This document shows, piece by piece, positions 42,331 through 51,045 of a DNA stretch of 64,000 bases. The notes under the pieces are model-generated. The model saw only the letters and a list, made by a program, of their open reading frames with translations. It ran no database searches and was not told the origin of the DNA. The position numbers and the translations under genes are program-made. The first letter of the stretch is position 1; every line of letters starts with the position of its first letter. The DNA is from Pseudarthrobacter sp. ATCC 49987 (lineage in GTDB: Bacteria; Actinomycetota; Actinomycetes; Actinomycetales; Micrococcaceae): contig NZ_JAABNS010000001.1 in assembly GCF_009928425.1 (NCBI RefSeq), forward strand, positions 3,162,001 through 3,226,000, written 5' to 3'.

Positions 42331-42834
42331 ATGACTTCCCCCGAGCCCCGCCATGCCGAATGGATGGGCCTTGCCCTCGCCGAGGCGCGCGCCGCCCTGG
42401 CCACCGAGGACGTGCCGATCGGCGCCGTCGTCATCGGCCCCGACGGTACGGTGCTCGGCAGCGGGCGCAACGAACGCGAGGCACTCGGCGACCCGACGGC
42501 GCACGCGGAGATGGTGGCCATCCGTGCGGCCGCCGCCCGGCTGCAGGAACTCAGCTCCCGGGGCGGGAGCGCCGGTGACGGCTGGCGGCTGGCGGACTGC
42601 ACGCTGGTGGTGACGTTGGAGCCCTGCGCCATGTGCGCCGGCGCCGTGGTGCTGGCCCGGATTCCCCGGGTGGTTTTCGGGGCATGGGACGAGAAGGCCG
42701 GGGCCGCCGGGTCCGTGTTCGATATCCTCCGCGAGCGCCGGCTCAACCACTGGGTGGAAGTGTATGGCGGGGTCCGGGAACCGGAGTGCGCCGCGTTGCT
42801 GCGGGACTTCTTCGCCGGGCACCGCGGCGCCTGA
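42331..42834 (+). CDS. tadA: tRNA adenosine(34) deaminase
   Basis: 167 residues. The cytidine-deaminase-type zinc site is HAEM (catalytic Glu) and PCAMCAGA. It converts A34 of tRNA-Arg(ACG) to inosine; that tRNA gene is at 24475 in this window. ATG 42331 fits the conserved start, EWMGLALAEARAALATEDVP. Confidence 0.95.
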   Translation: MTSPEPRHAEWMGLALAEARAALATEDVPIGAVVIGPDGTVLGSGRNEREALGDPTAHAEMVAIRAAAARLQELSSRGGSAGDGWRLADCTLVVTLEPCAMCAGAVVLARIPRVVFGAWDEKAGAAGSVFDILRERRLNHWVEVYGGVREPECAALLRDFFAGHRGA

Positions 42835-42874
42835 GCTTGGGCCATCACTCCCCGCATCTGCGCCCCCCTGAGCC

Positions 42875-44131
42875 TTACCTGCCGGCGGCGGAGCCTGATG
42901 CGGCGGCCGCCAGACCGTCGATCCTCTTCTGCCGGGTGGCCGGTGAATCGAGGCTGAAGGCGCGGAAGTCGCCCAGGTCCTCGCGGATCCAGTCCTCCAC
43001 TTCGGCGATCCGCCGCGTCACAGCGGCCGTGGGCGCGTGGAACACCCAGGGTACGATGCGTTCCCTGCCGGGATCGTACTGCCACAGCCCGATGATCCGG
43101 CCCCGGTCGAAGATGGGATGGTCCGGGAGGTCCGCCTGCAGCGCGAGCGAACCCAGGGCCGTCGTGTGCTGGTCCTCGTCGGCCAGCAGTTCGGCGGCGT
43201 TGCGCCGCAACAGCGTGAGCGAGTCCGTGCCCGCAAGCAGTTGGATCTGCTCGTCGGCCGGCTCTTCAAACGCGGCGAGCCGTTCGACGTCGTCGGGCAG
43301 CATCCACAGCGTCTCCCCGGCGGCGGTGGGAACCTCCACCGCGCCGGCCGCGGCCAGCGCCGCCTTGCTCTGGGCCACGGTGAAAGCCGTGAACCACTGC
43401 GACTGTTTGAAGGTGGCCCCTCCGGTCCAGTCCAGGTAGCGGCGGATCAGCTCAGTGCGGGCGCCGTCGTCGTCGAGCGGGCTCGGGGGCAGGTTCCAGA
43501 GTTCGTAGGCGTAGCGCTGCTGGTCCAGGCGCCCGCTGGCCGGTACCCGGCGGATCCGGCCCTGCGCCTGCAGGATGCCGAGGGCCGTGGGCAGCGTGGT
43601 GGTGGCGCCCTTCTTCTTGCCTTCCTCGCCGAGGTTCCGCACGGATTCGCCGAGTTCCTCCTTGAGCTGCCGCGGGTCCAGCGGGGCTGCGGCCTCTGCG
43701 AGCGTGTGCAGCACCTGTTCCTCCAGCAGGGTGATTTCTCCGCGGTCCACACCGAGCCTGCCGACTACTTTGACGGTGGCCTCGGCGGCGTCCCGTCCGA
43801 GTTGCAGCGCCCAGGCGAAGTCGTCCCGGCCCAGGACATAGGTGCAGCCGCGCGCCGTCGGCAGTTCCAGGATCCGGTGCGCCAGGACGTCGGCGTCCAC
43901 TTGTTCGCGGCGGATGCCAGCGCGGGCGAAGAGTGTGAGGTAGGGGTTGGCGCCGCCAACGGAGCGTGCCCAGCCCGCCCGGGCAAACACCTGTTCTGGG
44001 GTGCAGCCGGCCAGTGAGCCGTCCAGGCCCTGCTTGTGCCAGGCCCAGGCGCGGAGCCGCTCCCGGGTGAGGGTCCGGGCCGGCGGCGCGTTCGGCGTCA
44101 GGGGCTGCGTGGTGAGGGGCTCGGGCGTCAT
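42875..44131 (-). CDS. Winged-helix DNA-binding-domain protein (HTH_42 type)
   Basis: 418 residues. It matches the family often listed as winged helix DNA-binding domain-containing protein (AlkZ/YcaQ-like superfamily): RLRAWAWHKQGLDG start, ARAGWARSVGGANPYLTLFA, and LPDDVERLAAF. AlkZ/YcaQ members are DNA glycosylases, so a repair role is possible, not shown. The ATG at 44131 is chosen; the open frame upstream overlaps the glycosyltransferase gene. It is four bases after that gene on the same strand. Confidence 0.82.
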   Translation of the reverse strand: MTPEPLTTQPLTPNAPPARTLTRERLRAWAWHKQGLDGSLAGCTPEQVFARAGWARSVGGANPYLTLFARAGIRREQVDADVLAHRILELPTARGCTYVLGRDDFAWALQLGRDAAEATVKVVGRLGVDRGEITLLEEQVLHTLAEAAAPLDPRQLKEELGESVRNLGEEGKKKGATTTLPTALGILQAQGRIRRVPASGRLDQQRYAYELWNLPPSPLDDDGARTELIRRYLDWTGGATFKQSQWFTAFTVAQSKAALAAAGAVEVPTAAGETLWMLPDDVERLAAFEEPADEQIQLLAGTDSLTLLRRNAAELLADEDQHTTALGSLALQADLPDHPIFDRGRIIGLWQYDPGRERIVPWVFHAPTAAVTRRIAEVEDWIREDLGDFRAFSLDSPATRQKRIDGLAAAASGSAAGR

Positions 44132-44135
44132 GTGG

Positions 44136-45335
44136 TCATTGTCCACCAGCTGGTGCGGCAGGGGAATCTTCCGTTGCAGCCTTTTCTGGCCCCGCGACGG
44201 GCGGCAGCCCCGCCGGGCGTTCCGCGTCAAGGGTTTCCAGCACGGTCCGGGCGGTGGCGTCCCAGCCGGGCAGCCGGTCCCGGGCGTCAACCGCGGCGGC
44301 CCGCCAGCGGGCGCGGAGGGACGGCCCGGACAGCCACTGCCGCAGGACATCGGTGAGGGGCGCCGGGTCCGCGCCGAGCGCGACGGCGGTTCCCGGCCAG
44401 CCGGCAGCATGGTCCGGCGCGGGCGCTGGATCAGGGGTGCCCGCCGCGAGAGCTTCGACGGCGCCGGTGCCGGACCGGACCACCACCGGCACACCCCGCG
44501 CAATCGACTCCGTGACCACCAGCCCGTAGGTCTCGGCCTGCGAAATGAGCAGGCTCAGATTGGCCGCGGCCCATTCGGCCTCCAGCCCCGGGCCCCGCAG
44601 CTCCCCCGGGATCCTTACGCGGTCCTGCAGCCCCAGCCGTTGCACCGTATCCCGGAGGAGCGCGGCATAGGCCGGATCCGCGGTGTCCGAGCCGATCAGG
44701 GAGGCGGTCCACGGCAGGTCCGGCAGGGCGGACAGCGCGGCGAGAAGCAGCGACTGGTCCTTGTTCGGCAGCAGGGCGGCCACGGCAATCAGGTGCGGCG
44801 GCTCCGATCCGGAGGCCAGCGCGGCCGTGTCAGTGCCGGGCAGGGCTACCCGGAGACCATATGTTCCGTGCCGTGCCCGGATCCCGGCCGCCGCTGACGT
44901 GCTGGTGCAGATCACCCCGGCCGCTTCCCGCAGCGCCCGGCGTTCCAGACAGGCTTCATCGTGTCCGGCGTCGTCCAGCGGCATGTGCAGCAGGATCCAG
45001 GCGGGCCGGCCGGCGGCCGCTGCGGCCGCGAGTTCCTCCGGCGCCCCGCAGGCGAGCAGTCCATCAACCAGGGTGACCGTGCGGCCGGCGCCGCGTCCGT
45101 CGTCGCCCAGGAGGGCGCCCAGCCGTTGCCGGTCCGCCGCGCTGCCCACCGGCCAGTCGCCGTCGACCGGGCATGTTTCCACGTCCACGCCCAGCACGGC
45201 AAGCTCACGGGCGAGGGCGGCGTTGTAGACGTTGCCGCCCGAGTTGTGGCGCACGTTGCCGGGCACCACCAGGCGGAGGCGGAGGGCACCCGGCTGCAAG
45301 CTGCTCCTGGCTGGCACCCCGTTCCTGGCTGGCAC
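44136..45335 (-). CDS. Glycosyltransferase, GT4-like
   Basis: About 399 residues. A GT-B fold enzyme: N-terminal LRLVVPGNVRHNSGGNVYNA, middle LIAVAALLPNKDQSLLLAAL and the donor-binding stretch ISQAETYGLVVTESIARGVP with the EX7E-type glutamates. The acceptor is unknown. The start is uncertain: GTG 45335 has AGGAC before it, TTG 45356 would overlap the upstream gene. Three CCAGCCAGGA-like repeats lie in the start region. It is third in a tight operon after a BchC-like dehydrogenase and a PTPS-like gene. Confidence 0.85.
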   Translation of the reverse strand: MPARNGVPARSSLQPGALRLRLVVPGNVRHNSGGNVYNAALARELAVLGVDVETCPVDGDWPVGSAADRQRLGALLGDDGRGAGRTVTLVDGLLACGAPEELAAAAAAGRPAWILLHMPLDDAGHDEACLERRALREAAGVICTSTSAAAGIRARHGTYGLRVALPGTDTAALASGSEPPHLIAVAALLPNKDQSLLLAALSALPDLPWTASLIGSDTADPAYAALLRDTVQRLGLQDRVRIPGELRGPGLEAEWAAANLSLLISQAETYGLVVTESIARGVPVVVRSGTGAVEALAAGTPDPAPAPDHAAGWPGTAVALGADPAPLTDVLRQWLSGPSLRARWRAAAVDARDRLPGWDATARTVLETLDAERPAGLPPVAGPEKAATEDSPAAPAGGQ

Positions 45336-45342
45336 CGAAGTC

Positions 45343-45741
45343 CTAGCTGGCCTCAAAGTCGAGCGAGTAGCTGGCCCACGCGTCGGGGGTTTCGCGCAGG
45401 GTGACGTCCAGGCCGGCGAGCTCGCGCCCGTCCGCGCCGGTGCGGATCCTGGCCGCCATGGCGTCGGCGACGTACTGGGCCAGGGCCTCGGTGGTGCTCA
45501 GCCTGCCGGCGAAGTCCGGGTGCTCGTCGAGGTTCTTGTAGTTCAGGCCTTCGAGGATCGAATCCAGCACCTCGCCGGCCTCGCCGATGTCCAGGACGAT
45601 CGAGTCGTCGGTCAGGGCGCGACGGCGGAAGGTCACTTCCGTGACGAAGGTGGCGCCATGCATGCCCTGGGCGGGTCCGAAAGCGGGGCGCGGGAGGCTG
45701 TGGGCGATCATGAAGTTGCGGCGGACGGTCAGGCTGAACAC
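45343..45741 (-). CDS. PTPS/QueD-like protein with altered active site
   Basis: 132 residues with the fold signature of 6-pyruvoyl-tetrahydropterin/6-carboxytetrahydropterin synthases (FSLTVRRNFMIAHSLPRPAF, SILEGLNYKNLDEHPDF, PTTE-like STTEALAQYVADAM). His14 and His28 align with zinc ligands, but the HGH motif is HGA (Ala30) and the catalytic Cys position four residues before is Ala24. The standard reaction is therefore doubtful; a changed chemistry or binding role is possible. GTG 45741 follows GAGG. The gene lies four bases after the dehydrogenase and overlaps or abuts the glycosyltransferase. Confidence 0.85.
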   Translation of the reverse strand: MFSLTVRRNFMIAHSLPRPAFGPAQGMHGATFVTEVTFRRRALTDDSIVLDIGEAGEVLDSILEGLNYKNLDEHPDFAGRLSTTEALAQYVADAMAARIRTGADGRELAGLDVTLRETPDAWASYSLDFEAS

Positions 45742-45745
45742 GGAT

Positions 45746-46795
45746 TTACCTCGTGGCTTCTGTTGTGGCTGATCCGATGGAGGGGGCTCCACTCACCGGG
45801 TATTCAATAACGTGGCACAGCGCCTCCAGGGCGCCGTCGGAGAGCCGCTGGACGACGTCGGGCAGCTCCGCGAGCGGGGACGAGCCGGTGAGGAACACAT
45901 CGAATCCGGGATCGCGCAGCAGTGAGACGGCGAGCTGGAGCCGGTCGGCGTTGGTGCGGCGGTGGCGGCGTGCCCGGGCCACGACGCCCACCTGGCTGGC
46001 ACGGATGGACAGCCTCCGCGCGTGGAAGTCTTCGCCCAGCGGCACGGTGACTTTGCGGTCGGCGTACCAGGACATTTCGATGACGTCGCCGTCGTCGCCG
46101 GCCAACTGCAGGGCGCGTTCGAGGCCTGCCTCGGAGGCGGAGCAGTGGATCACGATGTCGCAGTCCGGCAGGGCGGCGTCGGGGTGGCTGAATTCGACGC
46201 CGAGCGTTTCGGCGAACGCCCGTTTGGCCGGGTCGACGTCGATCAGCTGGAGCCGCCCGAGCGGAAAGGAACTCAGGAGCTTGGCCACCATGCCGCCGAC
46301 AAGGCCAGCGCCGATCACGGCGATGCGGTCGCCGAGCCGGGGGCCGGCCTCCCAGATCCCGTTGATCGCTGTTTCGACGGTGCCGGTCAGCACGGCGCGG
46401 CGGGCGGGGACATCCTCCGGAACCACGGTGAGTGACTCCACCGGGACGACGTAACGGTCTTGGTGCGGGTAGAGGCAGAAAACGGTCTTTCCCAGCCAGT
46501 CAGCCGGGCCGGCCTCGACGACGCCGACGGAGAGGTAGCCGAACTTCACCGGGGACGGGAAGGAGCCTTCCTGGTTCGGGGCGGCCATTTCCTCCGCCAC
46601 GCACTCCGGGACGCGGGCGTTGTGGACCACCAGCTCGGTGCCCTTGCTGATGCCGGAGTAGAGGGTGCGCACCAGCGCCTCGCCCGGGCCGGGCGCGGGC
46701 AGGTCCTCGCGCCGGAGCTCCCCCTTTTCGGGGCCGACGGTCCAGTATGCGGTGGCTGTCGTGTGCTGTTCTGGTAGCTGGTCTGAATTGCTCAT
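45746..46795 (-). CDS. BchC-like MDR dehydrogenase without catalytic zinc ligands
   Basis: 349 residues of the medium-chain dehydrogenase superfamily. The NAD(P) motif is AVIGAGLVGGMVAKLL (about 157-172). At the usual catalytic zinc site the sequence is SGISKGTE (47-54) without Cys, and no GHE motif follows. SGIS(K/R)GTE is the hallmark I know from bacteriochlorophyllide dehydrogenase BchC-like proteins. The substrate is unknown. First gene of the three-gene operon; ATG 46795. 150 bases upstream lies tRNA-Ser. Confidence 0.85.
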   Translation of the reverse strand: MSNSDQLPEQHTTATAYWTVGPEKGELRREDLPAPGPGEALVRTLYSGISKGTELVVHNARVPECVAEEMAAPNQEGSFPSPVKFGYLSVGVVEAGPADWLGKTVFCLYPHQDRYVVPVESLTVVPEDVPARRAVLTGTVETAINGIWEAGPRLGDRIAVIGAGLVGGMVAKLLSSFPLGRLQLIDVDPAKRAFAETLGVEFSHPDAALPDCDIVIHCSASEAGLERALQLAGDDGDVIEMSWYADRKVTVPLGEDFHARRLSIRASQVGVVARARRHRRTNADRLQLAVSLLRDPGFDVFLTGSSPLAELPDVVQRLSDGALEALCHVIEYPVSGAPSIGSATTEATR

Positions 46796-46946
46796 CTTGC
46801 TGACGAATCTAGTCCCCTGCCCCTTACCGGGGAAGTCCCGGCGGCCCCGGGCGCGGCGCCGCTCGGGGTCCGGGCGGACGGTGGCCGGGGTCCGTTGGGG
46901 CGCCGTTTTGTGGATGAGCGCTTTGCTCCGGTAACCTATTCAGGTT

Positions 46947-47034
46947 GGTGACGTGTCCGAGCGGCCGAAGGTGCAACACTCGAAATGTTGTTTGGTGAAA
47001 GCCAACGTGGGTTCAAATCCCACCGTCACCGCCA
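46947..47034 (+). tRNA. tRNA-Ser (CGA)
   Basis: Acceptor GGTGACG pairs with CGTCACC, discriminator G 47031; CCA is encoded at 47032-47034. The loop CTCGAAA gives anticodon CGA, reading TCG. It marks the change from backbone to accessory sequence and is a plausible integration site. Confidence 0.95.
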
Positions 47035-47042
47035 CATAGAAG

Positions 47043-47083
47043 GGCCCCGTTTTCCTTGTAATCAAAGGGAAGCGGGGCCTTTT
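47043..47083 (+). terminator. Terminator of tRNA-Ser(CGA)
   Basis: GGCCCCG and CGGGGCC arms extended by TTTCCTT/AAAGGGA-like pairing, followed by TTTT, nine bases after the tRNA. Confidence 0.78.
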
Positions 47084-47393
47084 GCTTTGCGCTTGGTGGA
47101 CACATTGGCAAAGAATTGGCAAATCTTGATTCCGCATGCCCAGCCCGACGCCGACTTCGCAGTTCGGCTCCGACGTCCAGACCGACGCAACGATGGGGCC
47201 CACCTGCCCATGCCAGTTGGTGCGAGGATAAATACTGCACTCGGCCGTTCAGTGATCTAGATGAACGAATGGCTCTGAGTCGCCCCTACCGACCGAGGAA
47301 CCGCACGCCGCCGTTTCCGTCAAAAAACATTGGCGCCGCCCGCCGATCACATATGATTCCCACGGGAATACGACGCGATTTAGGGGGTGCTCG
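47084..47393. other. Gene-free stretch next to tRNA-Ser, with a direct repeat
   Basis: No gene is credible here. TTGGCAAA occurs twice, at 47105 and 47116, shortly after the tRNA terminator. Such short repeats can be remnants of an attachment region, but no integrase gene is in the window. Confidence 0.4.
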
Positions 47394-47579
47394 GTGGCAA
47401 AAAACACCGGCGAAGGCAAGCGGAATGGTCAGCTTAGAGACCGCTACCAGCAGAAAAACGAGCGGACGGGACTGTTCGATAAATATGACGGTCTCGGGAA
47501 CTACATAGCGTCGAAAGTGACGCCAGGCCCTTGGAAGAGCGTCGAGACACGGAACCCGAAGAAGCCGCCGCGGGGCTGA
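47394..47579 (+). CDS. Small basic conserved protein
   Basis: 61 residues starting MAKNTGEGKRNGQLRDRYQQ and ending in a Lys/Pro/Arg-rich tail (NPKKPPRG). AGGGGG precedes GTG 47394. It resembles a group of very small proteins starting MAKNTG that are found scattered in bacteria, often near mobile DNA. Function unknown. Confidence 0.65.
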   Translation: MAKNTGEGKRNGQLRDRYQQKNERTGLFDKYDGLGNYIASKVTPGPWKSVETRNPKKPPRG

Positions 47580-47726
47580 GCGGCCACAACGCACGGCGGC
47601 GAATCCCTAGAACTGTACGGGACGGATGGCCGTCTCCTCCCTTCAGTCAAAACACTAGTAAGCGACATGTCTCGAACGTTTGCATGCACCTGTCCTCCTG
47701 AGCGCCAATTGCCCGGTACCCGTGGG

Positions 47727-47917
47727 AGGGACGCCTGCTCAAGCTCGCAGGATCGGCCAACGAGCTAGACGATATGAAGTGTGGTGGGCCGGTCCTGATG
47801 TAGGACTGGAACCTCGGGTTCAAAGAGGTTCGTGGGTTACCGGTCCGGGTCTTCCCCCGCATACCTGCGGGGGTGTGGACTGGCAGAGCCACATTTGAAC
47901 GTCTGGAGGTTCCAGCC
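47727..47917 (+). ncRNA. Candidate bridge RNA / structured leader of the IS110 element
   Basis: The 190 bases before the transposase start can fold well: GAACCTC..GAGGTTC (about 47811-47833), CCCCCGCA-TACC-TGCGGGGG (about 47855-47874) and CCAGTCCT-like pairings. IS110-group elements carry a bridge RNA in the non-coding end upstream of the transposase. This is inferred from position and stems only. Confidence 0.35.
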
Positions 47918-49024
47918 ATGAATAAGCGTACTTACGTCGGTTTGGATGTCCATGCGCGCAGTGTGAAGGGCTGCGCGATCGACCGTGAAACGGGCGAGAT
48001 CCTGAGGCAGAGCCTGGCCGCCAACGATGCCGGGGTCGCCGAGTGGGTTTCCGGGTTGCCGGGCCCGGTCCTCGTTGTCTATGAGGCAGGGCCAACCGGA
48101 TTCGGATTGGCCCGGTTACTGGTCGGTGCAGGGATCGAGTGCCTGGTTGTGGCGCCCTCGAAGCTTCAGCGGCCGCCCGGGGACCGGGTGAAGACCGATG
48201 CGCGCGATGCTGAGCATCTGGCCCGGTTGGCCCTGCTCGGACAGATAACGTCCGTGCGGGTTCCGGGCCGTGCGGATGAAGCAGCCCGGGATCTGGTGCG
48301 TGCCCGTGAGGACGTCCGCGCGGATTTGATGCGGGCCAGGAACCGCGTTTCCAAGCTCCTGCTGCGCCATGGCCTGGTCTACTCCGGCGGCCATGCCTGG
48401 ACCGACGCCCACCACACCTGGCTGCACCGGCAACGATTCGATGACCCTGCCCTGCAGGCCGCGTACGAGGCCTGTCTGGAAGCGGCAGAACTGACACTGG
48501 ACCGCAGGAACAGGTTGGACGCGAAGATCACGGCCCTCGCTGCGACCGACCGCTACGCCCCCGTGGTCCACGCTTTGATGTGCCTGCGCGGGATCTCGGT
48601 GCTCACCGCTTTCGGCCTCGCGGTGGAGATTGGTGACTGGACCCGCTTCACCGGCTCTACGATCGGCGCGTATCTGGGTCTGGTTCCCTCGGAGCATTCA
48701 TCCGGCGCTTCCCGGTCCCAGGGCGGGATCACTAAAACCGGCAACATCCATGCCCGCCGCCTGCTGGTCGAGGCCGCCTGGCACCATCGCCGCCCCTACA
48801 CCCATGCCAGCCGGGACATGCGCGCCCGCTGGGACGCAGCCGATGAGGTCTCCCGGGTCCGCGGCCATCAAGGCAACCACCGGCTGCATCACAGGTGGGA
48901 CCAGTTCGAAGCCAGGCACAAACGCCGGGTCATCGCTAACGTCGCCGTCGCCCGCGAACTGGCTGGCTGGTGCTGGTCTCTCGCCGCCCAAGTCCAACGG
49001 GAGCAGCCATGGACCGATGAATAG
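47918..49024 (+). CDS. IS110-family transposase
   Basis: 368 residues. RuvC-like DEDD domain: Asp10 in VGLDVHARS, Glu in VVYEAGPTGF, and the aspartates of KTDARDAEHLARLA. The C-terminal Tnp2 domain has CLRGISVLTAFGLAVEIGD and the catalytic-serine region SSGASRSQGGITKTGN. The gene looks intact. GGAGGTTCCAGCC precedes ATG 47918. Confidence 0.95.
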   Translation: MNKRTYVGLDVHARSVKGCAIDRETGEILRQSLAANDAGVAEWVSGLPGPVLVVYEAGPTGFGLARLLVGAGIECLVVAPSKLQRPPGDRVKTDARDAEHLARLALLGQITSVRVPGRADEAARDLVRAREDVRADLMRARNRVSKLLLRHGLVYSGGHAWTDAHHTWLHRQRFDDPALQAAYEACLEAAELTLDRRNRLDAKITALAATDRYAPVVHALMCLRGISVLTAFGLAVEIGDWTRFTGSTIGAYLGLVPSEHSSGASRSQGGITKTGNIHARRLLVEAAWHHRRPYTHASRDMRARWDAADEVSRVRGHQGNHRLHHRWDQFEARHKRRVIANVAVARELAGWCWSLAAQVQREQPWTDE

Positions 49025-49249
49025 AGGTGTGCCGTTCCCGGCCGGCCTGGATGGCTCGGCAGCGTGGAGGAGACCCGCGATACAACTATGGACAACCGGC
49101 AATCCCCGGTGACGCCCGACATTGCTAGACCAGCGGCACCCCTCCAGCCGAACACCTCGTCCTGCGGTAGCCAACCCGCGCATATCAGTCTGACAGCGCC
49201 GTCGATCATGACGCGCCGGCCGGCCGGACCAGGCAGGGAACGAACACAG

Positions 49250-49286
49250 GTGAGCGGTCCAAGACATCCAGTCTTGGACCGCTCAC
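49250..49286. terminator. Bidirectional-type terminator hairpin
   Basis: Perfect 16-base arms GTGAGCGGTCCAAGAC and GTCTTGGACCGCTCAC around ATCCA. It lies between the IS110 element and the end of the monooxygenase gene at 49349. The rest of 49025-49348 shows no gene. Confidence 0.75.
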
Positions 49287-49348
49287 CCTTGCCCTCTTGA
49301 CAAGGAACAACTACATATCAGTTGTAGGAGAAAGTTAAGTTATCCAGC

Positions 49349-50500
49349 TCAGATGAGGTATGGCTTGGCCGCTACACCGCGCTGCTCGTAGTCATTGTCC
49401 GGGATGAGCGAGGGATGCTTCACACCCGGAATCACGTACTTCGCAAACATTTCCATACTGCGGAGGTTGGTCCGATGACCGTAGTTGTCGATCTTGAGGA
49501 TGATCTCGTTGAAGCCCATCTTCTCGAGTCGCTGGATACGCTCGATCACCTCGTCCGGGGTGCCGATCATGGCAGTTGGCGAGTGCTCAATCAGGCCTTC
49601 GATGTCGTTCGTGAAATGCGAAATTTTATCCGCCAGATCCAACAGGTATGCGTACGAATCCCCGCCCTTCTCCTTTTCGGTCTTCGCCACCGTCGTGTAC
49701 AGGTCAGCGAGGTGGGCAACCAAGCCCAGCGTTGTTTCCCTCGCCTCGTCGATCGCTCGGTCATGAGTTTCCGCGACATGGGCCGGGAACGTCAGGAATG
49801 CTCGTCCGGGGTTCGGCGGGTACAAGCCCCCGATGGGAGCGGCGCTCTTGAAGCCTTCGATGTGCGCCTCGACGCAGTCTTTGGCGTAGTCCCAGCCCAA
49901 GAAGCTTTCGAGCGTCATCACTCCGATGCCGAGCTCGCCTGTCATTTTGTGGGATTCGGCACTGGAAGCCGCAGCCCAAACCGGCGGCGGCACCATGGAG
50001 TACGGGCGGGGTGACACGTAGAACGGTTCATCGATCTTATAGATCTCGCCCTGGAAGGCAAAAGGGTTTTCTTGCATCGCGCGCAGCGTTGCTTCGACCG
50101 TCTCGAGCCATTCCTGCCGTGTCCTTGTTGGGTCAATGCCGAAAGCCGTTTGGTAGGCAGCGTTATTGGAGCGGGCGCTGCCGAACTCGACCCTGCCCTG
50201 AGAAATGGCATCCAAGGTCGCGAGCCGCTCCGCATTGAGAATGGGGTGACCCAGCTCCTTAAGCGTCACAATCGACATTGTTCGGAGCTTGATTCGCTTT
50301 GTCAGCGCCGCCACCGCACCATAGATCGCCTGCGGGGACGAAACGGTCCACGAACTCGGCACCAGGTGCTGTTCAGAGGTACCCCAATAATCGAAGCCGA
50401 GCTTATCGGCGTGCACCGCTTCATCGATAACCTCTTGGATTCGAACGGCATGCGTCGACCCTTTCGCAACTTGGGCCTCGTTAAGAATTCCGAACTTCAT
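49349..50500 (-). CDS. LLM-class (luciferase-like) flavin-dependent monooxygenase
   Basis: 383 residues, a TIM-barrel flavin monooxygenase of the bacterial-luciferase type: MKFGILNEAQVAKGSTHAVR start, EHADKLGFDYWGTSEQHL-like block (VHADKLGFDYWGTSEQHLVP), HPILNAERLATLDAISQGRV and EFGSARSNN. It should use reduced FMN and O2 on an unknown organic substrate; the flavin reductase gene at 51046 is the likely electron donor. AAGGAAAGG precedes ATG 50500. A 37-codon remnant of a close paralogue lies at 53401. Part of the flavin-centred catabolic set. Confidence 0.9.
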   Translation of the reverse strand: MKFGILNEAQVAKGSTHAVRIQEVIDEAVHADKLGFDYWGTSEQHLVPSSWTVSSPQAIYGAVAALTKRIKLRTMSIVTLKELGHPILNAERLATLDAISQGRVEFGSARSNNAAYQTAFGIDPTRTRQEWLETVEATLRAMQENPFAFQGEIYKIDEPFYVSPRPYSMVPPPVWAAASSAESHKMTGELGIGVMTLESFLGWDYAKDCVEAHIEGFKSAAPIGGLYPPNPGRAFLTFPAHVAETHDRAIDEARETTLGLVAHLADLYTTVAKTEKEKGGDSYAYLLDLADKISHFTNDIEGLIEHSPTAMIGTPDEVIERIQRLEKMGFNEIILKIDNYGHRTNLRSMEMFAKYVIPGVKHPSLIPDNDYEQRGVAAKPYLI

Positions 50501-51045
50501 TTTGACCTTTCCTTCTGTGTGATATTTCGCGAACGAGCTCAATCCGAGTAGGGCTTGGACTAGATCGCGACTACATTCCCGGTGATCCGAGTCTTTGTTT
50601 TGCATGGCTTCCACTGGCGTATATCCGCATCATGGTTCGGCCAGCGGTTTTTTATATCAGAAGTGGATTGAAGAGAAATCGATACATTCAAAAATTGGGT
50701 ATTACGTGTCAATGGCCCCTCACCGGTCGCTAGATGCGCCTGCCGCTGATATCCAGACGCACAAATTCAGGCTGTAGGGGCGGGACCACGCCGGCAGGGT
50801 GAAGTTGTGGTGAGGCAAGGGGGGTGCCAGCCTATGCTGTCCCTGCTATGCGTACGGACATCTGAACCAGTATCGCCACAACTGTGACCTGCTCCTCAGC
50901 TTGCGGTCCCCACGTCACCGAGGTAGCCGAAGCAGATGCTGGATTCGTTGCGACCCCTAACCCGCTGCCCGTCTTGCCTGTGCTTCTGTGGGAACGGAAA
51001 ATAGTTCCTCACCGCACACCCGGAGATTGGGGGATTGCCGGACGG
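50501..51045. other. Intergenic region, no gene supported
   Basis: 545 bases of mixed composition between the monooxygenase and flavin reductase genes. A locally A/T-rich part (50640-50720) could hold the monooxygenase promoter. Short open frames here lack ribosome sites. Confidence 0.4.

Larger units (their letters stand above)
47640..49100 (+). mobile_element. IS110-family element (approximate limits)
   Basis: The transposase gene at 47918 is complete. IS110 elements lack terminal inverted repeats and target duplications, so the ends cannot be read off one copy; the limits given cover the structured leader and a short 3' end only. The true ends need a second copy or an empty site. Confidence 0.4.

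Noticed and set aside
46940..47203. 87-codon minus-strand frame across tRNA-Ser
   Set aside because: It reads through the tRNA gene and its terminator in antisense.
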